From the NCBI RefSeq assembly GCF_013368755.1, contig NC_049565.1, positions 1,922,001-1,986,000 on the forward strand: a stretch of 64,000 nucleotides of DNA, given 5' to 3'. Positions within the stretch are counted from its first letter, which is position 1, and the number at the start of each line of letters is the position of its first letter. Positions 1 through 11,699 of the stretch are shown here, in pieces. Origin of the DNA: Talaromyces rugulosus. Its lineage: Eukaryota; Ascomycota; Eurotiomycetes; Eurotiales; Trichocomaceae. The position numbers and the translations under genes were made by a program. The notes below the pieces were generated by a model that was given only the letters and a program-made list of their open reading frames with translations, made no database searches and was not told where the DNA came from.

Positions 1-976
1 AGCCATTGTATCCTAGTCTTCCCAGGCCTCCGCGAAGGGTTATCATTTGATGAAGGCCATCAAGGTGGACTTTATATTCATATAGATCTTCCATTTTCTA
101 GAATCACACATTAGCCGGTTTGGTTCCAAAAAGGGCTTCAGTTTAGATTTTTCTCACCCCATCGACATGCATTAAAATCAGCACAGCGAGCATAATTTCG
201 TCTGCAACTGCCGCAAGGGAATCTCCACGGAGATACTCGTTGATAGTATTTAACGCTGCTAGCTTGTACATTAAGTAGTCACATTCAGCGCGTCTCACGT
301 TATAGAATTTTGGGTCTTCTTTCGCATAAATAGTTCCGCCACAGTACATTATTGCATTGAAGGATGCAGGGTGTTTTGTAACTCCCAACAGCCAGTCTTT
401 TTCGATGTTCCCAGAAGCTTCACGAAACGTGTCAAGCCGGGGTTTAAAATGAATAACAACTGCACAAGTCAGAAAGTAAGAAAATTTACTGTGTATAGAA
501 AAGGATATATACGTACATTGTTCCATCAAACGAAAATCTCTGGGGAACAGTTGAGAGTAATGGCTTAAGTGTACTTGTGGGGGCTTCCATGTCAGGGCCT
601 GTATTAGTCTCGTTAGTTTCTATTTTTTTTTAAAAAAATAGTCTCAGGAACAAAATCAATGCAATCGCACCAGCGTATTGGTATGGATGTTGTCCGAAGC
701 TTGAACATCGAGAAAAGGCTCCTGCTCTGGGTTCCCAGGTTCGGTAATCCTTTGTGTTGCAGGGCCCTGGTGTTCTTGATACTGGCAAGAAAACTCTCGC
801 TTGGAGCAGTTATTGCATGGCCACTCACGATTGCACTGCCACCATTTTATCAGCTGCAATACTAGTAATATGCATTCCATATGCTAGGCAGAACATACCC
901 GTTTCTTGTGTTTGTGACAAGACAAGCAAGATAGAATAGCCCGATGTCGGCTATTGAGATTACTGTGATTCTCCAT
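1..976 (-). CDS. Zn2Cys6 fungal transcription factor, 3' end beyond the window
   Basis: Five exons were pieced together by hand: 976-899, 835-671, 598-517, 459-158 and 97 to the left edge. All junctions are in phase. Exons 1 and 2 join across a 63-nt intron to give a perfect zinc cluster, C-x2-C-x6-C-x5-C-x2-C-x6-C, at residues 17-43 (CLSCHKHKKRC then NREWPCNNC). The protein starts MENHSNLN at the ATG at 976. Further on, the stretch with KHPASFNAIMYC and RGGLGRLGY is typical of the variable regulatory half of fungal Zn2Cys6 proteins. The 57-nt intron at 516-460 has a GTACGT donor, a CTGAC branch and a TGCAG acceptor. It is a multiple of three and has no stop, so retention would be silent in frame. 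The C-terminus is off the window. It is presumably a nuclear DNA-binding regulator with unknown targets. Confidence 0.75.
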
Positions 977-1044
977 GGATTTTAATAAACTATAGAGGCA
1001 AATTTTAACCTATAGAAGCGCCCATTGACACCCATACCACACTA
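977..1044. other. Short promoter-side gap before the transposon
   Basis: Only 68 bases separate the start codon of the regulator at 976 from the TA dinucleotide flanking the transposon. The element therefore sits in that gene's promoter region. No other signal was recognised here. Confidence 0.4.
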
Positions 1045-1090
1045 ACGTATTTTATAGACCTCCCGGACCACATAAGCCTGCCGGACCACC
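1045..1090 (+). repeat. Left terminal inverted repeat of the Fot1/pogo-like element
   Basis: These 46 bp match the reverse complement of 2875-2920 without mismatch. The preceding TA (1043-1044) is the target-site copy. Confidence 0.9.
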
Positions 1091-1151
1091 CCCTCAATTT
1101 TCTCCCACTTTCAACCCAACATAAATTTGAAAATCGAATAACCACGCCAAT

Positions 1152-2810
1152 ATGCCTCGGAACGCTGCAAAAAAAGCATCAAGTGATGAAGGAAGAATTC
1201 AGCTTGCTATTAACACGTTAAATAAAGGTCAAATTACTAGTCTGCGCGAAGCAACACGCGTTTTTAACATCCTAAGATCGACGCTCCGAGGCAGGCAGCA
1301 TGATCACTTGCACTGCCTAGAAAAGTGTAGAATCAACACTAAATTATCAAAAACTAAGAAAATCATGCTTTATAAATGGATTCTTTCTATAGATAAGTGT
1401 AGCTGCTCTATCAAGCCATCTATAGTAGCGCAAATAGCTAATTATTTACTTAAAAAACACGATTCCATTATCTTACCATTTACTATTAGTAAATACTAGA
1501 TAAGCAATTATTTAAAACATCACTAAGATCTTAAGATTCGTTACATCTACAAATACAATTATGAGCGCGTTTTATACAAGGATCTAATAGTTATTAGTGG
1601 TTTTTTTAAGAATCTTAAGCGTGCTTTTGCTAAGTATAGGATCACATAGGAAGACATTTGGAATTTTAACGAGACTAGATTTGCTATAGACATTATATCT
1701 ACAGCAAAAGTTATATATAGCGCTGATTATAAGGAAAAATCTCATTTACTACAGCCTAGAAATTGGAAATAGGTCACAGCTGTGGAATGTGTAAGTGTAC
1801 ATAGAATCATATTACTTTCACTTATTATATTGAAATCAGTCAATAAGCTTATCGATTAATATAATCTATCTAGATTATCACCTAATTAGTTAATTACTGA
1901 GTCATTAAATAGTTAGATATCTAATAAACTCAGACTTAAATAGCTTTAAAAGATTTTTGACCCTTTATTAAGGCTATTTATAACTGGAAAGTACTGGATA
2001 CTTATGCTTAATAGACATAGCAGTCATCTTACACCTAAATTTGATTAATACTGCATTGAGAATAACATTATTCCTATATATATACCGCCGCATTCCTTAC
2101 ATCTGCTTCAGCCGCTTGATATAGATGTTTTCACAGTTCTTAAGCGCTTATATGGGCAGGCAGTTGAGAATCAGATGCGCTACAGTGTCAACCATATTAA
2201 TAAAGACGATTTTCTCATGATATATGTGGAAATTCGGGATAAAGCCTATTCTATATAAAATATTAAGAGCGGCTTTATAGCAACAGGGATTTCTCTATTT
2301 AATCTAGAACATGTGCTATCTAAGCTTAATGTGCAATTACAAACACCCATCCTACTAAGCATAAGCCATTCCTCTGCAAATTGGTTGCTAAAAACACCTT
2401 ATAATATCAAAAATCTGTGTCGCCAGACAAACACCATAGAGCAGCTTATAAGGCAGAGTCTTACCGAACCAAATTCGCCTACTAAGCGTGCGTTAAACTA
2501 GTTGATAAAAGATTGCTTTTTAGCAATAAATTCTACTACTATACTCGCGCAAAAAAATCACGATCTACAAGCAGCAAACAATCACCAAAAGCAAAAGCGT
2601 ACAACTAGGGGTAGGCCTATCAACAGACCTAGGATTTTGACAGTTTCCAAAGACCACGAGATCGCTGCAGCGGCGTTAACAGCCCAGGAAGCTCTACAAT
2701 TACCTAATCCAGAAATCGCTTTGGGGGCACGCAGGCGCGCGCCGCGGACCTATTCTAATTGTAAGCAGGTTAGTCATGTTCGCACGTACTGTCCAAACAG
2801 TTTAGTATAG
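1152..2810 (+). pseudogene. Degenerate Fot1/pogo-type transposase
   Basis: The reading frame opens at 1152 with MPRNAAKKAS, followed by a helix-turn-helix of the psq/CENP-B kind (GQITSLREATR, then STLRGR). Beyond 1499 it is broken by many stops. DDE signatures can still be read. NFNE at 1662-1673 stands where the family has NFDE. LNRHSSH at about 2007-2027 stands where it has LDGHxSH. LLQPLDI at about 2103-2123 keeps the third Asp. The first two catalytic Asp codons are now Asn (AAC at 1668-1670, AAT at 2010-2012), both explained by G to A changes. A TAG interrupts the C-terminal part between 2501 and 2502. The tail has SNCKQVSHVRTYC, a degraded zinc knuckle. No functional transposase can be made from this copy. 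Confidence 0.85.
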
Positions 2811-2874
2811 AAATTATATAGTAAATATGGTAAATAATTACACTTTAGTCAGAATAAGTCGATTTTACGGGTGA

Positions 2875-2920
2875 GGTGGTCCGGCAGGCTTATGTGGTCC
2901 GGGAGGTCTATAAAATACGT
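2875..2920 (-). repeat. Right terminal inverted repeat of the Fot1/pogo-like element
   Basis: This is the exact inverted copy of 1045-1090, followed by the flanking TA at 2921-2922. Confidence 0.9.
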
Positions 2921-3470
2921 TATAGGAGCTAAGAGAACTTATGACTCACTAAAGTTGCTTTAATCCTTAACCGCGACCTCTTAAACCCACCTTATCTCCG
3001 ACATTGTCGAAAATATATTATATCTATATATAATATATACTGCTATTTCCTCCAAATGCACTGTTTTTTTTTTTTTTTTTGTCACATATTTAAGATTGAT
3101 ATGTTAATTTATTGTCTGCATAGTTCGCGATAAAAACAAGCTTTATTCAACTACATCATACAAAGCAAAACCAATCCACCATATCAACTAACAACTTGGG
3201 ATAAAATTCGCCAAATATCTAGAAGATATAGTATCTTTCCATATACTAAATTAGTGAATGTACAGATCTAGTATCCCTTTCCTAAATACTTCGAGGTAAA
3301 ATAAAGATGCGAGCTAAGAGCGGCAGTCCTTAAAGCGGCACGACCCACGACGCCAAGTCGCGACAACATTGAACTTCCACAAACAATCACAATCACCACC
3401 AGCACAACCAAATGTCGATACCCCTATCGTGTATGGCCAACAATCGCCAAACAGAAAATCACATAACATA
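2921..3470. other. Intergenic, AT-rich, upstream of APC4
   Basis: The stretch contains a 20-base T tract near 3063-3080 and TATA-rich sequence around 3010-3045. It then runs into the presumed promoter and leader of the Apc4 gene. An in-frame ATG at 3369 would add 34 residues to Apc4 but shows no family resemblance. No separate gene was seen. Confidence 0.4.
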
Positions 3471-6248
3471 ATGAGCAGCCAAAACAAAAACAACAAGGCG
3501 TCTGCGCCGCAGCTGCCTCTAGTTGCTGAAAAGAAGCTGCCAGCAAAATGCAAGCCTGGTTTGCTCGCGTATTGCCCAACGATGGACTTGGTCGCCCTTG
3601 CCACCGAGGATGAACAGTTTAATGTTTTCCGGCTGAATGGTCAGGAGGTTCTCAATGTTGATTTCGCGGGAGATCCCTATCTAGATGAAGTGAAGGGAGA
3701 GGTGCGCGGCATTGCCTGGAAATATGACGGTAAAAAATCACTTCTCTTCCCGCTTGTTTTTTTTTTAGCTGTGTTGATAAATATCTACAGGTCAGCTTCT
3801 AGCAGTTGCCGATGCTGAGAACAAGCTTCGCATTATCAGCTCATTTAGTGGCAAGACAGTGCACAACTTCTCAACCTGTTCTGAGGACAATAGAGAAAAC
3901 GACAACGCCCCCAGAGTGACCTGTATGAACTGGGGCGTGAATTTTACCGATTTCAAGACCACCCGGGCTTATTTACAAGATTCCAACGGACAGCTGACGG
4001 CCGAGGACCTGCTGGTCCCTGATACCGACCCTGTCAGAGCCGCGATGCTGCTCAAGGCAGATCTGCCTCGTGAACTGGCACTTTTGGATGTGGAAAGTTC
4101 GCTGCCTAAATTAAGCACGCTATCAGGAAGTGGGAATGAGTAAGTTTGCCTAGAAACCGTATTTAAGTTGTCACGAATTCATTAAGACTAAAACTTCAAC
4201 AGCGAAGACGTCTTCAGCAGCCGTGCTTCAATTGACGCTATTTTCCACTCACCTCAAAAGAGCTCCAACGATTCGGTAGACGTGCTTTTTGTTGGCTTTA
4301 ACGACGGAGGAGCACACCTTAGAATTTTCAATTGCTTTGAAATCGGCAATTTTTCTCTGACGTCAAGCATCAACCCAACGAAGCCGGCTGAACCATTGGT
4401 GCACACGTCGCATCCAATGAGCTCAACACATGCAGTGTTGATTTCAGAACAGGCTGAAACCGCTTCTTCTCCCAGTCTAAAAGTCGTCACGCTCGACCTC
4501 CGATTCATTGTCAAATGTGGGCGTTATCTATCCCTCCTCGCCTCTAAGACAACCCAGCTGCAGAATCTTCTCAGATATATCAGTCAAACTCAACGACAGA
4601 TTATGAGTGAATGGAAAAATATTTCTGAGCTTCCAGCCCGATTCATCAGGAGTATTGCCGATGACTTGCAGGACAAGTGCCATTGCGATTTTGTTACTGC
4701 TTTGTACCATCTTGTAGTGACAGGCAATTGTTTCCCGCCGGTTAAAGAGTTTTTAATTGATATTGTTGGCGAACGGGTATTTAATTTCTATCTTTCATTC
4801 CTTTGCTAGTGTAAGCTGATTGAAAACCAGGGACACAAGCGCTGGGACAAGACAGTTTCTGCAGGCTACGAAAGTCTTCGCAGACTAATTCACGAATGTC
4901 TTCTACCGGCACTAGAAAGATGCGAAGTACTACTTAGCCGGCTTATTGGAATATCCAAATTTCACAAACTCAATCATATCCTCGGCCTTGAGACCCGAGA
5001 TCTACAGGACATCGTAGAGACGGCCGACTCTCTTCATCTACTCTCCCACACTATGCTAACCAAAACTAGCACCGAACTAGCCCAGTTCTTCGAGTTTGCT
5101 AGGTGGCTCCGCCATGAGATTGACATTCAGACGGCAGAGCCCATGTCACAAACGTTGTCTGAGTTGTTGGAAAAGAGTGATGATATTGACCACGCCGTCG
5201 TGCTGGATTATATCCAGGGTGCCTTGACAAATAGCGCCCTCTGTCTGTTTATCCCTTCGACTCCTAGTCCTCCGACTGGACCGAAGAAGTGGTGGGACTC
5301 GGGGGAAGAACACCAGGGTTCTTTTTACGAAACGTACAGACACACGTTATCACTTCAAGTAAAGGAAGATCAACAACTACAGCATCTAGATAAAAAAGAG
5401 GGTTCTCAAGAAAATCTTCCAAAGCTGAACAATCTCATTGACCGGCTTACTAGCCAGTGTGACAAAGTTTTTGGGCAAATTGCTCTGACGCAAAAACGGA
5501 GTATTCTCCACCACTATTTTCTCGAACTTCATCCCGACTGTGATCGAGACGTGGTTGACACAATTATGCAACACGAGGTTGTCAATGGCAAAGAGTTGTT
5601 TTTCATATATGTGGCTTCCAGGTTAAAGACTTCTCCGCACACACGTAAGATGATGTTTCTGGCGTGATTTCAAAAGTGTTGCTAACTTGGCTAGTACTTA
5701 TATACCGCGCTTCACTTGAAATAACCAACGGTGTTAGCTCGCCGAAAGACATTCAAGTGTCTTCCACAAGCTTATCAGGCGGCGAAGTTAAGCAAGTGCA
5801 ATTCTTAGAAGACGGCACCATTGCCGTTCTCCATACAGACGATGGTACGTTTCCCTTTTCACTCATTTCCATTACCAAACTAACTATCCTAGCAAACAAA
5901 TCGCACCTCTTAAACTTTTCCATAAGCCCCTCTCGGGCAGAGACAAACACCGAAGAGGAAGCCAACTCGAACCAATTTCATCCTCGATATGAATCTTACA
6001 AAACCCCGTCTAATAGTACACCAATTCTTCCAGAACCACTGAAAGTCGACCTTGGTGGTGACGAAGCAGGACTAGTACTCCATTCTTTCTCTCTGTCAGG
6101 GTCAAAATCACGGCCAATTCGTTTAAGCGTTAATGGCCGTCGTAAGGACAGGAGGGCTGTCTGTGTGCTTTATGCAGATCAGATTCAGTATGAAGTTCTT
6201 GATATTGATAATCAGGCTCATGACGAGGACGAGACGATGGAGGAATAG
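3471..6248 (+). CDS. APC4: Anaphase-promoting complex subunit 4
   Basis: Scaffold subunit of the APC/C ubiquitin ligase that drives mitotic exit. The deduced exons are 3471-3729, 3791-4139, 4203-4776, 4831-5644, 5695-5844 and 5893-6248. They sum to 2,502 nt and encode 833 residues. The N-terminal WD40-like domain shows the family hallmark CPTMDLVALATEDEQ followed by FRLNGQ and GIAWKYDGQLLAVAD. The middle carries the helical Apc4 region (IVGERGHKRWDK, LETRDLQDIVE, FARWLRHEID). The C-terminus is acidic (DEDETMEE). The intron 5845-5892 is 48 nt and in frame, so a model that skips it still looks open. The start was placed at the ATG at 3471 because the residues encoded from 3369 look like leader sequence. 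The tail of the neighbouring minus-strand gene lies about 310 bp away, convergent. Confidence 0.9.
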
Positions 6249-6559
6249 GTTTAGAGTAGCGTTATGGCGGTTATAGGTCTTTTTTCACTGTTACAGTTAT
6301 CGACTATTTTATGTTGGCATACTCTGGGTGTTTGGTTTGTTATGCATCATGTATTACTACATTACATCTAATTATCGCGGGGACCAGCCTGAAAAGGAGC
6401 ATCATTTTAAATTCGAGTGACCAATTTATAAACCGAAAATAACAAGTAATCCATTGAATATCAAGGTATAAATTAACATTTGAAGCTCGCCGGGACTCCG
6501 ACATGGAAGAACGGTTGTGAAAACAAACATATGTAGAATCTGAGCAGGTTAGTTCCATA
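6249..6559. other. Convergent 3' intergenic region
   Basis: About 310 bp lie between the stop of APC4 and the stop of the minus-strand CorA-like gene. The sequence is AT-rich and presumably holds both 3' UTRs. No gene was seen. Confidence 0.4.
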
Positions 6560-9500
6560 TTATTCCTCGATATACAATTTCTGGTCTTCAAGATCCTCTA
6601 ATCGCAATCTCGATTTTCGTCGTCGTTTGAATAGCGGTAGAGATTTTGTTGGCTGTATGTTTGGTAATGGTGATAAAGGCCTTGCGTTGAAATGCTGGTC
6701 TGTGGAAACTTGGTCTCTAGCTGTCTGCGGAAGACTCTGGCCACGGATGTAGTCCAAGATGTTACTCGCACGAGTAGCTATCAAGTGACTGAGCATACAC
6801 CACAGGATACTGGCCGTTATCAGGAAAGCCACTGCGGCAGTAATAACCATATAGGTGATAACGTTGTGATCAGGAACACCATTCATACTGAAAACGCTGA
6901 CTGCCAGTCCCACGGGTAAAAAGAAGACAGTAACATAGGTAAACAGAGTAATGTTTTCCGCCTCTTTCAGGGATTTCTTCGACCGAATTGTGTCCTCGGC
7001 GTTGGTCACCAGCGTGATCAGAAATTCGATGCGTGCATTCCTAGCCTTTATTTCCCGTATATGGTCTTCTAGCTGGGCCTGTTTCTGTTTGATTGATTTT
7101 CGATACTTTTGTTCGTCATTTGGTGTCCAGCGCGGCCGTTCTCGCCCCTGTGAGCTCTCTCGGCAGGTCCATTGTTCGATTAATGATTGAAGGCGTGTAA
7201 CGTTATTTTTCAAAATAACTAGGATTTGAAAGGACTCTCGAAGGTCTTCTGGCTTTCTGTCTTCGAATCTGTCCTTTGAAAAGTACCGCTCTGTCGCATC
7301 GGAACTGCTGGACCGTGGCCTTTCAATGTGTTTCAAGATGTTGTCCAGGCTACTACACACTTCCTCCAGTATTCTATTGAAAAGTAATAGCTCGAGGATT
7401 TTTCTCTGCTGCCAGTGCGTATCCTCCTTGTATTCTTTTACATCCAACGTAGCCTTCCATCCGTCTTGGGTTTCTTGAATGAGGTGACATGTCCAATACC
7501 GGTCGAAGTAATCCCCTACAATCCGAAAGCTAATGACAGCATCTACCAAGTATGCGTCACGGCCGAATATACGGCATGGCTGGAATTTGAGCTGTCGCAC
7601 ACGCTGTTGGTTCAGCTCTGGAGCCTCGCTATTCCTGGCTTGAAAGAATCGAAAATGAACCTCTGTCACCCATGTATTCAGACTAGCAGTGGTATCGTCG
7701 TACAAATAATTTGCATCAACTTTGGCATGCCGATCAAAAAATCGAGCCATGTGCATTCGTTCAGCCTCGGGAGACGCGACATAAAACATTGCAGCCAGTG
7801 TGTAGTCAACGGATGTCAGATAAAGTAACCGTTTCTTGCTCAAGTCTGTCATGCGTTTTTCTTGAAGCCGATGCCAAAGGTCGGTGTATGTAAAGCATTG
7901 TTGACTCCAGGATTTTTCCTCAGAGTCCCATTTTCGATACTTTCTCCCCTTGCGAACGTCTTCGATAATCACGTAACAACTGTCGCTAGGAAGGTATTTT
8001 CCTTCCACAACCAACCCAAAACTGCTGTTATTCATTCTTACTGGAGCTTTCCCTAAGGTTTGATTGACCTCTGCTAGGGTTTTTGGTGGCTTGAAGTCCA
8101 AAAAGTCAGGATACCCATATAACCATTCTTCAGGAATGTCGACTATGTTATTAAGATCCATCAGTCTACCATAAGGGTTTTGTCGCTTCAAAGTTCTCTG
8201 AACGACGAAAGCTCTTCCGTCTGGCTGAAGACTAATATAACCTTGTGTGGCACCATCAGGTGCTGCGTTGAAGTTTGGGGATTGGTCGCGCGCCCAATTC
8301 TGTAGGCGTGGTACTCGAACACCACCTCTTAGATGCACTTCGTCTTGCTGAGACTGACTTCTGATTGGGCTTCCCGGGGCATTCTCCATTATCGTTTCCG
8401 AATCTAATTTCACTACCGCGGTCTTTTTTGCTGTTCGGAGTAGAATATAAGGAACCTCAAATCCAACGTGGAAGTAAAAGTCCCGAAACAGTTCACGGTC
8501 AAATAGTACTGGCCCCTTGCTGAAAGCGTCCAATTGGCCTGGAAAGAGCCCATTCTCTGATGATGAATCGATAATAACCTGTTTGGCGTGAGTGACCATC
8601 TCTAGCGGCAGAAAATTACGATCGAGCTGATGGTTGTAACCTGCCATCTCCAATGCCAGTCCGTAACGTAGTGGATTATCCCACTGTGCTTCGTCATTAC
8701 TATCCTCATCATGCTGGATTTGTACGTTTATCAATTGTTGCCACATTGCTTCTTCTCCTGGAAAGAATCCCCATTCCATCCCATAATACAGGACGGTGTC
8801 GCGCGAGTGCAGTAGGAAGCGAGTTTCTCGCGTAGAACGGGTAACACTGAGCATTCTCTTCTTTAGTATGTCATTTTCAATAGTGAAGCGTCGCAGGTTT
8901 TGTTTCCGCATTTCCTCTGCTGTGAAATCCAGAATCCGGCCGATATTTGATTTCCGGGTACTCCTGCTAGGAAGATGAGATTTGATTCTGAGAAATGTTT
9001 GTAGCGTACCCTGAGCCATTATATCTTGGTTTCGTTCAATGTTCTCAATTAGTTCTTCGATATCCTTCAATGCTTTCCATATCCACACTTGATCGCTTAG
9101 GCGATACTTCGGGATCTCTGAGTCGGTCGAGTGCTGCCACGTTGGTGTTAGGCGGTTCTTGGTTTGCATAAGGTGTTTGAGCCAATTTGTGATGAGATCG
9201 TCTAGCCAACTGCAAACAAATTCAAAGTCCGCCATTTGGTTAAATACCTTTAGATATTGTGTTGCTTTGATGATGTGACTCGGTATACTTATAGGACTAT
9301 TGGGCGGGAGATCCGTCAACGTTGAGTCGGCCATAAGTCGGCCATCCACCCGGAGATTTGCAGATAAAGCTTCTTGGAGATTCAGTTGTTTCACCCATTG
9401 AAGATGGCCTTTGCAGATATCGTGGATTCTTTGGCGTACGACTGGGGTACTGGAAAGGCGATCGTGCATTTCTAGCATGAACATGAATGCAAAACTGTTT

Positions 9501-10757
9501 AATCAATTGAGTGAATGCAGAATAGCTACAAGAAGAGGTGACCTACTAACTACCAGACACAGACACTCGATGGTCACCAAAGTCTCCACACGTCAAGGCC
9601 ACTGGAACCGTTTTATCTTTCGGCGATTGATTCTCAAAAATCGTGTGGTTCCCATTGTCAGGTGTATTCAAGATGATCATGGGGCTTCTTCCGTTTAACT
9701 GTTTCCCTGGTGTTGATAATAGAGTGCCTTCCGCCGCAGGCATCTCAAGTGGAACGCTGCAGACTGACATGATATGTTCTAGGTTACGACAAAGATGCCA
9801 ACTCAACTGCAGATCTCCAGGGAAAGGTGCTGTCATAATAGAGCTCTGGGTATCGCAATTCAACTTGGCGCTAGAAAGTATGAAATACTTCCAGTCTTCC
9901 TCCAGTGTTGTTAGTTGCAATTTGAAAGTTGCAGTGAACTCGACTGATTTTGTATTTTCCTCAAATTCATGCTTCACAGGAATCATGATCTCCGATCCGT
10001 TTTGCAGTTTTGTGTTGAAATCTCCAAGTGGCAGCTCTTGTGCAATGCCGTCTTTGAATAATCCAATAAGTACACAAACTCGTTCTTGATCTATTTGGAA
10101 GTCGGATTGATCTTCTAGAGCGATGATTCCAAATCCGTGTGGCGCCCTCTGATATTTGATCGGAAGATTCTTCTTCTTTTCTAAGTAATTCAAATCTTGA
10201 ATGGCGAAATTTGGGCTCAGAGCGAGTTGTATTTCTTTCGATAGGGCCTCTAGCCTCGTGATCCGCATCTGTTGCACGACAACGCCCTGCTGGCACCATA
10301 GCGTGACCTTAACTTCGTATCTTTCATCTTTGTACGTTATGACCGGCCATCGGTCCGCTAAGAACTCCAGGGTCGGTGACATATGGGTTGTTACATCTTG
10401 TAGTCTGAGCCCGAAGCCACTTACAGCGTCCTGCGCCTTGTCCAGGAATTTTGCTGCTCGCCAGTACACGTACCACGCACCCACACCCTCCGTAAATTCG
10501 AGGCCAATCATTCGCGAGCTAAAATCATTTGGTTCACGTTTGATGTACTGGCAGATTCTCATAAGGGACCCGTATATGCCTGCACTCGCTGTGGTCCCTC
10601 GATCACCAAATGATGCGTAGGAAGCATGGCGCTTCGCAGACCATTCTCTCGGTTGCTGGTCTCCATCAGATTGTAGATTGACACCGGTATATGAGAGGTT
10701 CGCTGTAGGCGATCGTGGGGCTGTATGGTGGGGGTTGACACTGTCAATCTTCTGCAA
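6560..10757 (-). CDS. Large fungal CorA-like membrane protein
   Basis: Two exons are supported: from about 10757 to 9547, and 9494 to 6560. They join across a 52-nt intron (donor GTAGGT, acceptor AACAG) in phase 2 to read SVSGSYFAFMFMLEM. About 1,381 residues result. The last 150 contain two hydrophobic segments (LFTYVTVFFLPVGLAVSVF and YMVITAAVAFLITASILW) with SMNG after the first. This matches the TM1-(G)MN-TM2 layout of CorA/Mrs2 metal transporters, with Gly replaced by Ser, as in many fungal CorA-like proteins. A charged coiled-coil-like region (EQKYRKSIKQKQAQLEDHI) precedes it, as in CorA. The N-terminal 1,000 residues are a fungal-specific region of unknown function. The 5' end is unresolved: the open frame begins after a TAG at TTG 10757, and the first internal ATG is about 65 codons on. 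An ATG at 10822 could join only through a 29-nt GT-AG interval, which is too short for a normal intron. Transport is inferred, not shown. Confidence 0.75.
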
Positions 10758-10822
10758 ATAGGCCTAGATGATAGATTGCGATGGGAGCTTACGATGGAGT
10801 AAGTTGACAAACTTGTCATCAT

Positions 10823-11699
10823 TTTTGTCGGGAAGATTTAGAAATGTGATCGACATCGTGTCCGATGATGTGCCTCTGAGGGCATGGCAAGAGAGAGTTC
10901 GCACACTCGAGCATAACTCCTATTCTCACAAGGCTGTGTTGCGTAGCTTGAAAGTAGGGTGTTACCTTGGCCCCAAGCTATGAGGAGCTAGTCTTTTAGA
11001 ACGAACAGTTAATACATGCCGCATTGAACTAGCGCTAATTGTTCGTGATGTTTGTCCACTAGTATTGCTGTTTATCTGCCACCATATGCAAGGCTGAGGT
11101 CGAGATCGAACCAGTCTTCGAGGAGGAATAAGTCCGAACTCGCAGATTGGTGTCAGTCGTAATTAAAATGGTATCGTAAGTCTGTGTACGCCTCGTAACC
11201 GTATCCTAGGCTTCCGTGAGAGTGATACCCCTTGTTCAGCGCAATGTGTCACGGGTCATAGAAAAATGCCAGGGTATATTGAAAGTCCCTGCTTTCGTTA
11301 GTTACCGGTCTCTGCAAGGATACGGTCTTTTGAAAGATAAATAGGTTGTCATTTCACGTTTACTTGCTCATGAATCCTTTTCTAGTGAAAATTCCGTCGC
11401 CTTAACTGCACGGTGTGGTTGTCCCCAGTCTGCAGTCGTTATGTTGCTTCTTGTTGTTGCTCACCTCAAAGATCACCTCGTGGCAGGACCTTCTCAGATG
11501 ACTAGTACATGTACTCAATGATACGTATATATTTTATTTTATGTAAATCCCATAACCGGCTTGTTAGTTCAGCTCATATTTAAAGAAATCTCGAAATTTG
11601 GCATTCATTGTACAACCTCATCCGACGTTTATCACGAAGCCCCTCCACCCGCCTTACTAGCATTATAAGAGACTACAAAGGCGCTATCAAGTCAATGAG
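10823..11699. other. Intergenic between the CorA-like and SNF2 genes
   Basis: About 880 bp lie between the 5' side of the CorA-like gene and the stop of the SNF2 gene, both on the minus strand. It should hold the CorA-like promoter and perhaps a missing 5' exon. No other coding signal, tRNA or repeat was recognised. Confidence 0.4.

Larger units (their letters stand above)
1045..2920 (+). mobile_element. Fot1/pogo-like (Tc1/mariner superfamily) DNA transposon, inactive copy
   Basis: The element is 1,876 bp with perfect 46-bp terminal inverted repeats (1045-1090 and 2875-2920). The ends read ACGTATTTTATAGACC and so on. It is flanked by TA at 1043-1044 and 2921-2922, which is the target duplication of this superfamily. 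Within each repeat the motif CCGGACCAC occurs twice. The interior carries a decayed transposase with a CENP-B/psq-type N-terminus, DDE remnants and a C-terminal zinc-knuckle-like end. The body is AT-rich with many TAA and TAG codons where family members have sense codons, as expected after RIP. The intact inverted repeats beside a dead gene suggest a fairly young insertion that was then mutated, or a non-autonomous copy that could be moved by an active relative. Confidence 0.9.
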
